Assembly: GCF_024054565.1 (NCBI RefSeq)
Contig: NZ_JAMXLR010000039.1
Span: 1-64,000, forward strand
Source: Aeoliella straminimaris
GTDB taxonomy: Bacteria > Planctomycetota > Planctomycetia > Pirellulales > Lacipirellulaceae
DNA length: 64,000 bases
Direction: 5' to 3'
Shown here piece after piece: positions 49,631 through 58,979 of the stretch. The notes below the pieces were generated by a model. The model was not told the DNA's origin, searched no databases, and was given only the letters and a program-made list of their open reading frames with translations. The stretch's first letter is position 1; the number at the start of each line of letters is the position of its first letter. The position numbers and the translations under genes were made by a program.

Positions 49631-51958
49631 ATGAAAATTCTCTCTGCCATGTTCTGCGGATGCGCACTGGTTGTAGCTCTGGGTATGCCAGTTACTGCAG
49701 CACCGTTGCCCTCCGCCGCGCCTCAGCAAGTGGGCATGCGTGATGGAATTTCCGCGGATATCGACCGCGCTGTCGAGCAGCAGCTAGCGAAGAAGCGGCT
49801 TCCTGGTTGCGTGGTCGTCGTCGGCCGCCACGGCAAGATCGTGCACCGGCAGGCCTATGGAAACCGTCGTTTGCAGCCTTCGCCGGAAGAGATGACGCTG
49901 GACACCGTATTCGACATGGCATCGCTAACCAAGTCGATCGCCACCAGCACCAGCATCATGCAGTTGGTGCAAAGCGGTCAGATTCGCCTGCGCGACAAAG
50001 TGAGCGACTACTTTCCCGAATTCGCCGCCAATGGCAAGGAAGACATTACCATCGAACAGTTGCTGGTGCACTCCGGCGGGTTAATCCCTGATAACCCAGT
50101 TGGCGATTTCCACGACGGTTGGGAGGTAGCCTTCGATCACATCTGCCAATTGAAACCTCTGTCTCCGCCCGGGGAAAAATTCAAGTACTCGGATGTTGGG
50201 TTCCTGGTGCTCGGTGCACTTGTGGAGAAGGTCTCGGGTCAACCGCTTAACGAGTACGCGGCGGAACACGTGTTTGCACCATTGGGCATGAACGACACCA
50301 TGTACAAGCCCAACGATGCATTGAGCAAGCGGGCGGCCACCACGGAGAAGGTCGATGGTCAGTGGCTGCGCGGGGTGGTTCACGATCCCCGCGCTCGCCT
50401 GTTGGGGGGAGTGGCGGGGCACGCGGGGCTATTTAGCACGGCCGACGATCTCACGATCTACGCCCAGGCTCTGCTCGATGGGGGAAGCCCTGTCGTCACG
50501 GGCACAACGCTCAAGGAGTGGACCACTCCACGCGACGTCGACGGCAACCTTCGTGGGCTCGGCTGGGACATGAACAGCGCCTATTCGAAAAACCGGGGCG
50601 AGATGATGAGCCCTCGCGCTTTTGGGCATGGCGGATTCACCGGTACAGCCATGTGGATCGACCCCGAACTCGATCTTTTCGTTGTCTTCCTGTCGAACCG
50701 AGTTCACCCCGATGGCAAAGGAGCGATCAACGAACTGGCTGGCCGCATCGGAACCATCGCCAGCAGCGGCTGTCTATCGGTACAAGCAGACACTCCCGCC
50801 GAAAAGGCCGAACCGCCGATTGAAACCAAGCCCGTTGTGTTGGGAATTGACGCCCTGGTGGAGGATGGCTTCAAGGCGCTGGAAGGCAAGCGGGTTGGCC
50901 TGATCGTCAATCACACGAGCCTCAACGCTGCTGGTCGTCCCACGCTGGAACTGCTGGCCGAGGCACCCAATGTCAATCTGGTAGCGTTGTTCAGCCCCGA
51001 ACATGGTCTTCAAGGCAAGGCCGACCACGCCAATATTGGCGACACCGTGGAAGAGAAGACCCAACTACCCGTTTACAGTCTGTACGGCAAGACTCGCAAA
51101 CCAACCCCTGAGCAGATGGCCGAAGTCGACGTGCTGGTATTCGACATCCAGGACATTGGTTGCCGTTTCTACACATACCTGTCGACGATGGGTCTAGCCA
51201 TGGAAGCGGCCTCCGAAGCAGGCAAGTCGTTCGTTGTGCTTGATCGCCCCAATCCGATCGATGGCGTCACCATCGAAGGCCCCGTGCTCGACGCTGGAGG
51301 CGAGACCTTTGTTGGGTTCCACACCCTTCCAGTCCGTCACGGCATGACGATGGGCGAGATGGCGGAACTGCTGATGGCCGAAAAACAGCTGGACCTGGAT
51401 CTAACGGTCGTGAAGCTGAAGCACTGGAATCGCTCGACCTATCTCTATGACACCGGTCTGCCATGGGTGCAGACATCGCCGAACATGCGATCACTCACCG
51501 AAGCAGTACTCTATCCCGGCGTGGGGCTCTACGAGACGACCAACCTCTCGGTAGGCCGCGGCACGGATACCCCCTTCGAGGTTGTCGGAGCGCCATGGAT
51601 TGATGGTCGACGTCTAGCCGCCGCCATTCAAAAGCACCACCCGCCCGGCGTGCAGGTGGTCCCCGTTCGTTTCACTCCAGATGCCAGCAAGTTTGAAGGA
51701 GAGGAATGCGGAGGGGTGAATTTCATCGTCACCAACTGGGCCGATTTTCAAGCGCTCGACCTCGCTTGGGCGTTCGGCGCGGCATTGGTCGAGCTGTACC
51801 CCGACGATTGGAAAACAACCAGTTTCAACCGGTTGCTGATCAGCGAGAAGACTTTGGAGCTGCTGCGCAGCGGAGCCTCGCCGACAGAAATCAAGCAGAG
51901 CTACCAGCAGCAACTCGAAGAGTTCAAGCAACGCCGGCAGAAGTACCTGCTCTACTAA
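49631..51958 (+). CDS. Serine hydrolase (AmiE-like) fused to NamZ exo-beta-N-acetylmuramidase (DUF1343)
   Basis: 775 residues from the ATG that has AGAAAGG 5 nt upstream; this start exposes a signal peptide (MKILSAMFCGCALVVALGMP). Residues 40-385 are a class-C-type serine beta-lactamase fold: S98-x-x-K101 (ASLTK), Y186-S-D and HGGFTGT. Residues 400-775 are DUF1343, the NamZ family, with the conserved SPEHGL (E457) and FDIQDIGCRFYTYLST blocks. In Bacillus subtilis the MurNAc-L-Ala amidase AmiE (beta-lactamase fold) and NamZ are separate products of one operon; here similar modules form one secreted chain. It would release MurNAc from glycan ends, perhaps after removing the peptide. Confidence 0.87.
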   Translation: MKILSAMFCGCALVVALGMPVTAAPLPSAAPQQVGMRDGISADIDRAVEQQLAKKRLPGCVVVVGRHGKIVHRQAYGNRRLQPSPEEMTLDTVFDMASLTKSIATSTSIMQLVQSGQIRLRDKVSDYFPEFAANGKEDITIEQLLVHSGGLIPDNPVGDFHDGWEVAFDHICQLKPLSPPGEKFKYSDVGFLVLGALVEKVSGQPLNEYAAEHVFAPLGMNDTMYKPNDALSKRAATTEKVDGQWLRGVVHDPRARLLGGVAGHAGLFSTADDLTIYAQALLDGGSPVVTGTTLKEWTTPRDVDGNLRGLGWDMNSAYSKNRGEMMSPRAFGHGGFTGTAMWIDPELDLFVVFLSNRVHPDGKGAINELAGRIGTIASSGCLSVQADTPAEKAEPPIETKPVVLGIDALVEDGFKALEGKRVGLIVNHTSLNAAGRPTLELLAEAPNVNLVALFSPEHGLQGKADHANIGDTVEEKTQLPVYSLYGKTRKPTPEQMAEVDVLVFDIQDIGCRFYTYLSTMGLAMEAASEAGKSFVVLDRPNPIDGVTIEGPVLDAGGETFVGFHTLPVRHGMTMGEMAELLMAEKQLDLDLTVVKLKHWNRSTYLYDTGLPWVQTSPNMRSLTEAVLYPGVGLYETTNLSVGRGTDTPFEVVGAPWIDGRRLAAAIQKHHPPGVQVVPVRFTPDASKFEGEECGGVNFIVTNWADFQALDLAWAFGAALVELYPDDWKTTSFNRLLISEKTLELLRSGASPTEIKQSYQQQLEEFKQRRQKYLLY

Positions 51959-52003
51959 CTCCCACCTACTGTCGTTTCCACCCTTCCCCAAGTGGTCCCA
52001 CCT

Positions 52004-53710
52004 ATGACGACGAATTGTAATTCGATCCTGCGTTCCGCAGTCTGTGTCGCACTGGGCCTGCTGCTCACGTGTTTGCCGCTGCGAGCCAACACCTTTCATG
52101 GCGATGAGTATGTTGTGGCCTCGGTGAATCCGATCGCGACCGATGCCGGCGTGAAGGTGTTCGAAGAAGGGGGTAACGCCATCGACGCAGCCATTACCAC
52201 GGCCCTGACACTGGCGGTGGTTGACGGACACAACTCGGGCGTCGGGGGTGGCTGCCTGATAATGATTCGCACCGCCGATGGTCGCCTGATCGCCATCGAT
52301 GGCCGCGAACGAGCCCCTGCTCGGGCAACGGCCGACATGTTCGTCATCGATGGACAGGCCGACCCAAACGCCAGCCAACTTGGCCCGTTGGCGAGTGGTG
52401 TGCCTGGCGCTTTGGCGGCTTACGAGAAGGCCCGCGAAGTGTGCGGCACGATGCCGATGAGCCGTTTGCTGGCTCCTGCTATTGAAGCAGCCGAATCTGG
52501 CTTCGAAGTCAGCCGCCCGCTGGCGAACTCCCTGGCGGGACACACAGACAAATTGGAGCAGTTCGAAGGGACGAAGGCCGTCTACTTCAAGCCCGATGGC
52601 AGCGTCTATCAGGAGGGCGATCGATTGGTGCAGCCCGATCTGGCCAACACCCTGAAGCAAGTTGCCAAGCATGGTGTCGACTGGTTCTATCGAGGCGAAC
52701 TGGCCGAGCAGATCGGCGACTGGATGGCTCAGAACGGTGGACTGCTAACGGCCAAAGACTTTGCCGACTATGAGGCCGTCTCCAGAGAACCAATTGTCTC
52801 GACCTACCGCGGCTACACTATTGTCGGGTTCCCTCCGCCCAGCAGCGGCGGTGTGCATGTTGCGCAGGTGTTGAACATTCTGGAAAACTACGACCTTGCA
52901 GCGTTGCACAGAAGCGATCCACTGCGGGCTATTCATCTGGTCAGCGAGGCGTTTACCCGCGCATTTGCCGACCGCGCTTACTGGCTGGGAGATGCTGACC
53001 ATGCTCCGGTGCCACGAGGTCTGCTGAGCAAGCAATACGCCAAACAACTGGCCGCTTCCATCGATCTGGATCGCGCGGTCGAAGTCTCCACGCACGGCAA
53101 TCCCCCGCAATGGAAGCAAGACCTGTTTGGCCGCCACACGACCCACATTTCGGCCGTCGATTCCGAGGGCAACTGGGTGGCGATCACCGCCACGGTGAAT
53201 ACTTCCTTCGGCTCAGGCGTGATTGTTCCCGGTACGGGCGTTGTATTGAACAACGAGATGGACGATTTCTCCATTCAACCGGGCGTGCCCAATGCTTTTG
53301 GTCTCATCGGGGCAGAGAATAACTCCATCGCCCCCGGCAAGCGTCCCCTGTCGAGCATGAGCCCCACCATCGTGCTCGACGAAGAGAAGAAGCCGATACT
53401 CTCGATCGGAGCCGCTGGCGGCCCCAAGATCATCACGCAGGTGTTGCTGGGTATCATCCGCACAATCGACTATGGCGAGCCCCTCGACAAGGCTGTCGGC
53501 GATCCTCGCTTCCATCACCAGTGGCGGCCCAACCAATTGGGCATCGAAGATGTTGCGCCGCGGCAGTGGGCCACCGAGCTCGCCGCCCGCGGCCACGACG
53601 TGCAGACGTTGCCTTCGGCTGGTGTCTGCCAGGCCATTGCCCTGACGAGCGACGGTCGATTGGTGGGCGTTTCCGATCCCCGCATTCCCGGTAAAGCAGC
53701 GGGCAAGTAG
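52004..53710 (+). CDS. ggt: Gamma-glutamyltransferase
   Basis: 568 residues; Sec signal at about 8-30 (LRSAVCVALGLLLTCLPLRA). The proenzyme has the large-subunit blocks FEEGGNAIDAAITTALTLAV and GGGCLIMIR and the glycine-rich FPPPSSGGVHVAQVL. The autocleavage nucleophile is T379 in HTTHISAVDSEGN. The small subunit contains NNEMDDFS and the GKRPLSSMSPTIV oxyanion motif. The enzyme hydrolyses or transfers gamma-glutamyl groups in the periplasm. It lies 45 nt after the NamZ fusion on the same strand; a role in cutting gamma-linked glutamate in murein peptides is plausible, but glutathione is the classical substrate. The GTG four codons upstream is an alternative start. Confidence 0.92.
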   Translation: MTTNCNSILRSAVCVALGLLLTCLPLRANTFHGDEYVVASVNPIATDAGVKVFEEGGNAIDAAITTALTLAVVDGHNSGVGGGCLIMIRTADGRLIAIDGRERAPARATADMFVIDGQADPNASQLGPLASGVPGALAAYEKAREVCGTMPMSRLLAPAIEAAESGFEVSRPLANSLAGHTDKLEQFEGTKAVYFKPDGSVYQEGDRLVQPDLANTLKQVAKHGVDWFYRGELAEQIGDWMAQNGGLLTAKDFADYEAVSREPIVSTYRGYTIVGFPPPSSGGVHVAQVLNILENYDLAALHRSDPLRAIHLVSEAFTRAFADRAYWLGDADHAPVPRGLLSKQYAKQLAASIDLDRAVEVSTHGNPPQWKQDLFGRHTTHISAVDSEGNWVAITATVNTSFGSGVIVPGTGVVLNNEMDDFSIQPGVPNAFGLIGAENNSIAPGKRPLSSMSPTIVLDEEKKPILSIGAAGGPKIITQVLLGIIRTIDYGEPLDKAVGDPRFHHQWRPNQLGIEDVAPRQWATELAARGHDVQTLPSAGVCQAIALTSDGRLVGVSDPRIPGKAAGK

Positions 53711-53779
53711 GCCAGTTGCCTCTGCTCGCGTTGCGCTTTGTAGATTCCTTCCACACACCACAATCTTCACGAGGTGGCC

Positions 53780-56254
53780 ATGGCGTGCACACGCCGCGTT
53801 AGTTGGTTTCTGGCCGAGTTGGCCTGCGTACTCGCTTTGTGGACTGCCGGTTCGCTGTTCCCTCTATCGTCGCGGTGCCTGGCGGCTGATCCGCCGGCGA
53901 CTTCCCAGGACTCCAACGCCCCAGGCATTCAAGAGTCACCTTACACGCCCGTCGGCGGCCTTAGTGGCAAGATCGTCTACGTCCATGGTGGCCATGGGTA
54001 CTTTGCCGACAACTTGGGAGATGGCCATTGGGCATTTCAGCGTCCCCTGCTGCACGAGATGATCGAAGACCTTGGTAATCAGGATCAGATGACGCTGCTG
54101 GTGGATTACCTGTTCCGCGCGGGTGCCACCGTTGTGCCGCTGCGGCCGGTGGGCCATCAGCCGCAAGAAATCGTACTGGACAACGACGACTCGCCGGTTT
54201 CCTTTACCGGCGACTGGAGCGACAGCACCGCCGGCGTCTTCTACGGTTCGCAAGGCGACGTACCCTATCGATTTGCAATCACCAGCGCGACCGAAACCGC
54301 CGTGGCGCGCTATCAACCAGACTTGCCCGAGGCTGGTTTTTACCCGGTGTACGCGTGGACGACCTACGGAGGAAACCGGGCCAGCGACCAACTGTATCGG
54401 ATTCATCACGCTGGTGGCGAGACTGAAGTTACGGTCAACCACCGGCGGGTTGGGAATGGATTGGTCTACCTGGGGACCTACTACTTCACGGCCGGCACAC
54501 AGGGGTATGTCGAGATAAGCAACAAGTCCAGCGAACCCGGACGTGCCATCATCGCCGACATGATCCGTTTCGGTAACGGCATCGGCGACATCGACCGCGG
54601 TGGGGGCGTCTCGGGCCGCACGCGTGAAGACGAGATGGCCGTCTATTGGATACAGTGGCACGTCGACCGATCTCAAGGGATTCCAGAGAGTACCTATCGA
54701 GTATCGGAGCGTGATTTTGCCAGCCGAGTGGGTGCACCGCCGCTCTACGCCGCGTACATGAATCGTGAGGCCGATGGAGCCCTCCAAGATCGCGTGTTCG
54801 TCAGCTATCACTCAAACGCCAGCGGCGGTCCAGCCACCTCTCGTGGGGTGGTCGGGCTGTGGAATAAGGGCCGCAGGGGCAACAGAGCCACGCCCAATCA
54901 GTTTCAACTCGCCGAGATCCTTGGCCAAGAAGTAAACGACGATCTGGTACAACTCGCGGGGACGTTTGCACACGACTGGGCCGACCGCGATACGATCACC
55001 TATGGAGCGACGTTTGGGGAAATCAATAATCAACGCATCGGTGACGAGTTCGATGCAACGATCGTGGAATCGGGGTTTCATGACAATCAACAGGACGCCG
55101 AGATGCTGCGGGACGCCGGAGTCCGCGACGCCATTGCCCGCGCCACCTATCACGGAATCATCAAGTATTTCCGTGCCGTCGACGGAGACCAGACACCGGC
55201 AACCACAGCGCCTGCGATGGTGTCCGGCGTGTGGGCAGCGCCCCGGGAAAATGGCTCGGTGACCGTCCACTGGACTCCTCCTGCGACGAGTCCAGCCTTG
55301 GGCGATTCGGCAACCGGTTATCGTCTGTTCGTTTCGACCAACGGCTACGCCTTCGATGGTGGTACTCATGTCGCCGATGGAGACACAACCTCCCACACGG
55401 TCACCGGGCTCGACCCCGAAACTGTTTATTATTTCAAAGTAGTCGCCGAGAACGCCGGTGGCTCTTCGCCAGGCTCACAAGTCGTAGCCGCCAAACCGGA
55501 GGATGCCGAACAGCAGGTGCTGATCGTCAACGCCTTTGATCGGCTGAGCTTCGCACAGGCTGTTAAAGAGCCCGTTGGGACCAAGGGCAACACGGTCGAC
55601 CGCGTACGGCTTCGCCAAATCAACTCTGGCGACTATCCCATCGTCGTGGCGAATGCCATCGCGCGACAGGCTCCGACCTTAGGAGTGTCCACGTCCAGCA
55701 ACGAGAGTGTGGCCAGCGGCGATGTCGACCTGTCAGACTACGATGCGGTGATCTGGATGGCGGGAGAAGAGTCTTCCCATGACGAGACGTTCAGCAAAAC
55801 CGAACAGGAGCTTTTGGAACGGTACGTCGCGGCAGGGGGCAACCTGTTTGCCTCCGGCTCGGAAATTGGTTGGGACCTCGTTCACAAAGGAAACGGACAG
55901 AACTTCTTCGAGGAAACGTTGAAAGCCGAATTCGTATCCGACGATGCCGACACGCACACCGCAACCGGCGTGGAACTGCTCGCGGGCCTCGATCTCTCGT
56001 TCGACGATGGCAGCCGGTTCTACGATGTCGACCATCCCGATGTGTTGGCAGCCACCAGTGGCTCCAGCGTCATTGCCACCTACCCGGATGGAGGTGGAAT
56101 GGCAATTTTTGCACCCGGCACTGCCGGCGCAGGCAATGTGGTGTTGTTTGGCATTCCGCTCGAAAGCGTGCGTTCCACAACGGCGCGCGACGAGTCGATA
56201 CGCCGCATTCTCGAGGTGTTTGGTCTAACAAAGGCGGCCAAACACACCAATTGA
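53780..56254 (+). CDS. Secreted N-acetylmuramoyl-L-alanine amidase with golvesin-like insertion, FN3 and C-terminal domain
   Basis: 824 residues, signal peptide to about residue 38. An amidase_3 fold is recognisable but split: first strand KIVYVHGGHGYF, then an inserted golvesin/xanthan-lyase-type beta-sandwich (about 127-270, with YRIHHAGGETEVTVNHR), then FVSYHSNASGG (zinc histidine) and VESGFHDNQQDAEML (catalytic glutamate). A fibronectin III domain lies at about 474-574, and a 250-residue C-terminal domain (DYDAVIWMAGEESS) is like those on polysaccharide lyases. The expected reaction is cleavage of the MurNAc-L-Ala bond. The start follows GAGG by 5 nt. It is the last gene of the plus-strand run. 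Confidence 0.82.
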   Translation: MACTRRVSWFLAELACVLALWTAGSLFPLSSRCLAADPPATSQDSNAPGIQESPYTPVGGLSGKIVYVHGGHGYFADNLGDGHWAFQRPLLHEMIEDLGNQDQMTLLVDYLFRAGATVVPLRPVGHQPQEIVLDNDDSPVSFTGDWSDSTAGVFYGSQGDVPYRFAITSATETAVARYQPDLPEAGFYPVYAWTTYGGNRASDQLYRIHHAGGETEVTVNHRRVGNGLVYLGTYYFTAGTQGYVEISNKSSEPGRAIIADMIRFGNGIGDIDRGGGVSGRTREDEMAVYWIQWHVDRSQGIPESTYRVSERDFASRVGAPPLYAAYMNREADGALQDRVFVSYHSNASGGPATSRGVVGLWNKGRRGNRATPNQFQLAEILGQEVNDDLVQLAGTFAHDWADRDTITYGATFGEINNQRIGDEFDATIVESGFHDNQQDAEMLRDAGVRDAIARATYHGIIKYFRAVDGDQTPATTAPAMVSGVWAAPRENGSVTVHWTPPATSPALGDSATGYRLFVSTNGYAFDGGTHVADGDTTSHTVTGLDPETVYYFKVVAENAGGSSPGSQVVAAKPEDAEQQVLIVNAFDRLSFAQAVKEPVGTKGNTVDRVRLRQINSGDYPIVVANAIARQAPTLGVSTSSNESVASGDVDLSDYDAVIWMAGEESSHDETFSKTEQELLERYVAAGGNLFASGSEIGWDLVHKGNGQNFFEETLKAEFVSDDADTHTATGVELLAGLDLSFDDGSRFYDVDHPDVLAATSGSSVIATYPDGGGMAIFAPGTAGAGNVVLFGIPLESVRSTTARDESIRRILEVFGLTKAAKHTN

Positions 56255-56815
56255 TGCTGAGCCGATCGCGATCGGCCGCGAAACGTGACACAACGGTGCC
56301 TTCGTCCACCGGCGGCATCGCCAGACTCCGTCGCAGTCGCCTTGGACTTCCCTAGGTAGGTGTTTACCGCAGCTTCGCAAAACCGCAGGCGATGTAGATC
56401 ACCTGCGGCTTGTCGCCCATGCGGTTGTACGCTACCTCCAACTGTCTGACGTTAGCCGAAAGCACATCTGGGCGTCCCGCATCACCCACGCGGCAAGAAC
56501 TCCTCTTTGCGCATGGACGTCTACCAAAAGCGCAAAGTCACACGAAGTTTCCAAACTGACAGAGCACACTGAAAACGCCAAAGAAGCCACGTTGCGCAAC
56601 ACCGAGACAGATTCTCGCAAAAAGAGCAGGACAATCGCGCAGTGTATGGCTATACCAGTAACAGAAGCTCGCGGAAGGCTTGTCGACATAGGTTGTCTGA
56701 CGAGTCTCTCTGAAGGCGAATTGCGACGCTTCGAATGATCTACCTTACTGGTCGCAACTACCAGTGCCACATCAGCAGTGCAGACCCTCTGAAGCGCATT
56801 AAGCAGGAGCTAACT
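56255..56815. other. Intergenic region with a possible gene remnant
   Basis: 561 nt between the amidase and a PEP-CTERM gene. Apart from a short protein-like frame on the minus strand (next entry) I see no gene, repeat or RNA signature. Confidence 0.4.
56364..56490 (-). pseudogene. Possible decayed gene end
   Basis: A minus-strand frame reads SANVRQLEVAYNRMGDKPQV then IYIACGFAKLR and a stop at 56366-56364. Its composition is much more protein-like than the surroundings, but no start codon or ribosome binding site is visible and the frame loses protein character upstream. It may be the C-terminus of a deleted gene. I do not recognise the family. Confidence 0.25.
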
Positions 56816-58738
56816 ATGGGACGACGGGTATTTTCCCTTGCCGTACTACTAACCCTCTCACAGGCATTTGCCGCCACATCGCAGGCCGTACCTTACGCAT
56901 CCGGCATCCGTAACACATCGGGCAGCACCTATGAGTTTGTCCTCAACGAGTCGGCGGATAGCGTCGTCGTTAAGCGTGATGGCGGGAATGAAGTCGATCT
57001 TGGCGCCCTGGCAGCTGGTCGCCACACCTTCGACCTCGAGTCTTTCAGCGACTACAACATCGAGGTTATCAAGCGTGCCCCCAAAGCCTGGACTGAAATT
57101 ACCGACACGGAGACCAACGGTTACCTTAACGTCTTTCGGGCCACGGGTATCGCCGTGAACAAGGACCCCTCAAGTCCTTACTTTGGTACCGTCTACATCA
57201 ACAATCCCAATCCCACGGACACCGCCGATGGACGTCCCCAGGGCGACGGCCTCTACGCCTACACGGCTGACATGATCGGCGTTGATCTGGCCAACAACTG
57301 GGCAGTACCGGACGTAAATGACGTCTCGATGTTCAAGGCTCCCGGCTTTACCGTCGATGGCAGCACCACTTCGTCGGCCTATCGTCTGACGCTCGACGAT
57401 TCTGGCAACGTGATTGTTGGCGACTGGTCGGATGCTTCAGGCGGCATCAAGTACGCCTCACCCGACCTGACCAGCGGCGGCTTGGTACTTGGTGGCTGGG
57501 AACTGGATCAGAACGGCAACTACATTGCCGAGACCCCAGAATCCGGTCCGTCGGGTGGTGTGTTCAGTTCGGTTTCTGACAATTTCGGCCCGATCCCACT
57601 GCATGGTTCGATCGTCTCGCAAGTTGTGGTCACGGGCTCGGTTGGCGTGGACCTCACGGTGTGGGCGATGGACGAAGACCTCGACACCGATCTCAGCGCT
57701 GGTGAGAACGCCAATGATGGTAACAGCATTTGGCGATGGGACGTCGGCGCCGAAACCAGCTACGACGTCAATCCCACGCTGGTCGTCGACTCGGGTAACC
57801 TGGGAACCGACTCGGATGGCGATCCCTACTTCCTGGCTCTCAATGTGGGTGTGCTGGCCGACATCGACTACTCGGCTGAAAACAACAAGTTTTATATGGT
57901 CCAGCAACGTGCCGACGGCAACGAATCCGGACTGATCGTCGTTACGCCCGATGGCGTCGACGGAAGCTCGCCCGTGGTTGAATGGTCCTCGAAGGATTTC
58001 ACCGTCGAAAACGGGCTGGATGGCCTGCCCGATAACCCAGAGAATGCAGCAACTTTGGGGGTGCAGGACATCTTCCGCCGTATCGGTGGTGTGAAGCTCT
58101 CGCCGGATGGAAAGTCGCTGCTGTTGATGAAGACCGTTCAAACCAGTAGCCCTCAAGTCACTACCGATACGAACTTGGACGGCCGCGTGATCGTTATTCC
58201 GCTCGACGAGAACGGCATGCCGGACATTTCTATCGATGACAATGGCACCCCAGGAGATCCGACCGACGACATCGTCCTCAATGCTGAGTCGTTTGCCCCG
58301 GAGGGCCTGGGAGGACTGGGGTACGGTCTGGGAACCGACTTCGATATCGCTGGTAACGTTTACCATGGCAACAACATCAACGAGTACGTCCGCACCTTCA
58401 GCCCTGGTGGCAGTTGGCTGGCCACCACTGGCTCCGACGGCACCTTCGAGCTGGTGGATCTTTCACTTGCGGGTGACTACAACGGTGACGGACAAGTAGA
58501 CCTCGCCGATTACACCGTCTGGCGTAACAACCTGGGGGGTGACGGTTCGACCTTGCAGAACCGCGACGAATCTCTTTCCGGGCCTGTTGGTGCCGCCGAC
58601 TACACGTTCTGGAAAGACAACTTTGGAGCCGGTGCGCTGGCTGCGGCCTCGAGTCCGGTAGCCGTACCTGAGCCCTCCACCATGGTGCTGTTGAGTATCG
58701 GCCTGCTGACGTTGCTGCGGAAGCGTGCAACTCGATAG
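56816..58738 (+). CDS. Secreted PEP-CTERM protein with dockerin-like repeat
   Basis: 640 residues from the ATG that has AGGAG 7 nt upstream. Signal peptide MGRRVFSLAVLLTLSQAFAA. The large central region looks like a beta-propeller (repeated strands with DGLYAYTADMIGVDL, VKLSPDGKSLLLMKTV). Near the C-terminus are two dockerin-like calcium motifs (GDYNGDGQVDLADYTVWRNN; GAADYTFWKDNFG). The tail VPEPSTMVLLSIGLLTLLRK is a classic PEP-CTERM sorting signal: PEP motif, hydrophobic helix, basic end. It would be exported and processed by an exosortase. Function is unknown. A strong terminator follows. Confidence 0.88.
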   Translation: MGRRVFSLAVLLTLSQAFAATSQAVPYASGIRNTSGSTYEFVLNESADSVVVKRDGGNEVDLGALAAGRHTFDLESFSDYNIEVIKRAPKAWTEITDTETNGYLNVFRATGIAVNKDPSSPYFGTVYINNPNPTDTADGRPQGDGLYAYTADMIGVDLANNWAVPDVNDVSMFKAPGFTVDGSTTSSAYRLTLDDSGNVIVGDWSDASGGIKYASPDLTSGGLVLGGWELDQNGNYIAETPESGPSGGVFSSVSDNFGPIPLHGSIVSQVVVTGSVGVDLTVWAMDEDLDTDLSAGENANDGNSIWRWDVGAETSYDVNPTLVVDSGNLGTDSDGDPYFLALNVGVLADIDYSAENNKFYMVQQRADGNESGLIVVTPDGVDGSSPVVEWSSKDFTVENGLDGLPDNPENAATLGVQDIFRRIGGVKLSPDGKSLLLMKTVQTSSPQVTTDTNLDGRVIVIPLDENGMPDISIDDNGTPGDPTDDIVLNAESFAPEGLGGLGYGLGTDFDIAGNVYHGNNINEYVRTFSPGGSWLATTGSDGTFELVDLSLAGDYNGDGQVDLADYTVWRNNLGGDGSTLQNRDESLSGPVGAADYTFWKDNFGAGALAAASSPVAVPEPSTMVLLSIGLLTLLRKRATR

Positions 58739-58767
58739 CCCCACCGCGACGAGCATCATGCCAACCG

Positions 58768-58801
58768 AAGCCGACACCTTGCACGCAAGGTGTCGGCTTT
58801 C
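58768..58801 (+). terminator. Rho-independent terminator
   Basis: AAGCCGACACCTT (58768-58780) pairs perfectly with AAGGTGTCGGCTT (58787-58799), 6-nt loop, followed by a short T-rich tail. It ends the PEP-CTERM gene transcript. Confidence 0.7.
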
Positions 58802-58899
58802 CTGGTTTCTTGCCCCAAGAGATAGTGCGCAATAGGGAGATTAAAACCCGCAAAAGGCGCACGCCAATTTTGCTCCGGATGTCTATGATTGTTGGAGTT

Positions 58900-58966
58900 G
58901 ATGTGAATCGTACGGCGGATAGTACTATCCGTGCCTTCGCTAGAAGGCGATGTGAATCCTCAGGCG
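58900..58966 (+). repeat. Short direct repeat in the leader of a DUF1559 gene
   Basis: GATGTGAATC followed by a near-identical GGCGGA block occurs at 58900-58919 and again at 58949-58967, 49 nt apart. It lies just upstream of the DUF1559 start and could be a binding site or a local duplication. Confidence 0.3.
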
Positions 58967-58979
58967 GAAGAGGAATTTG

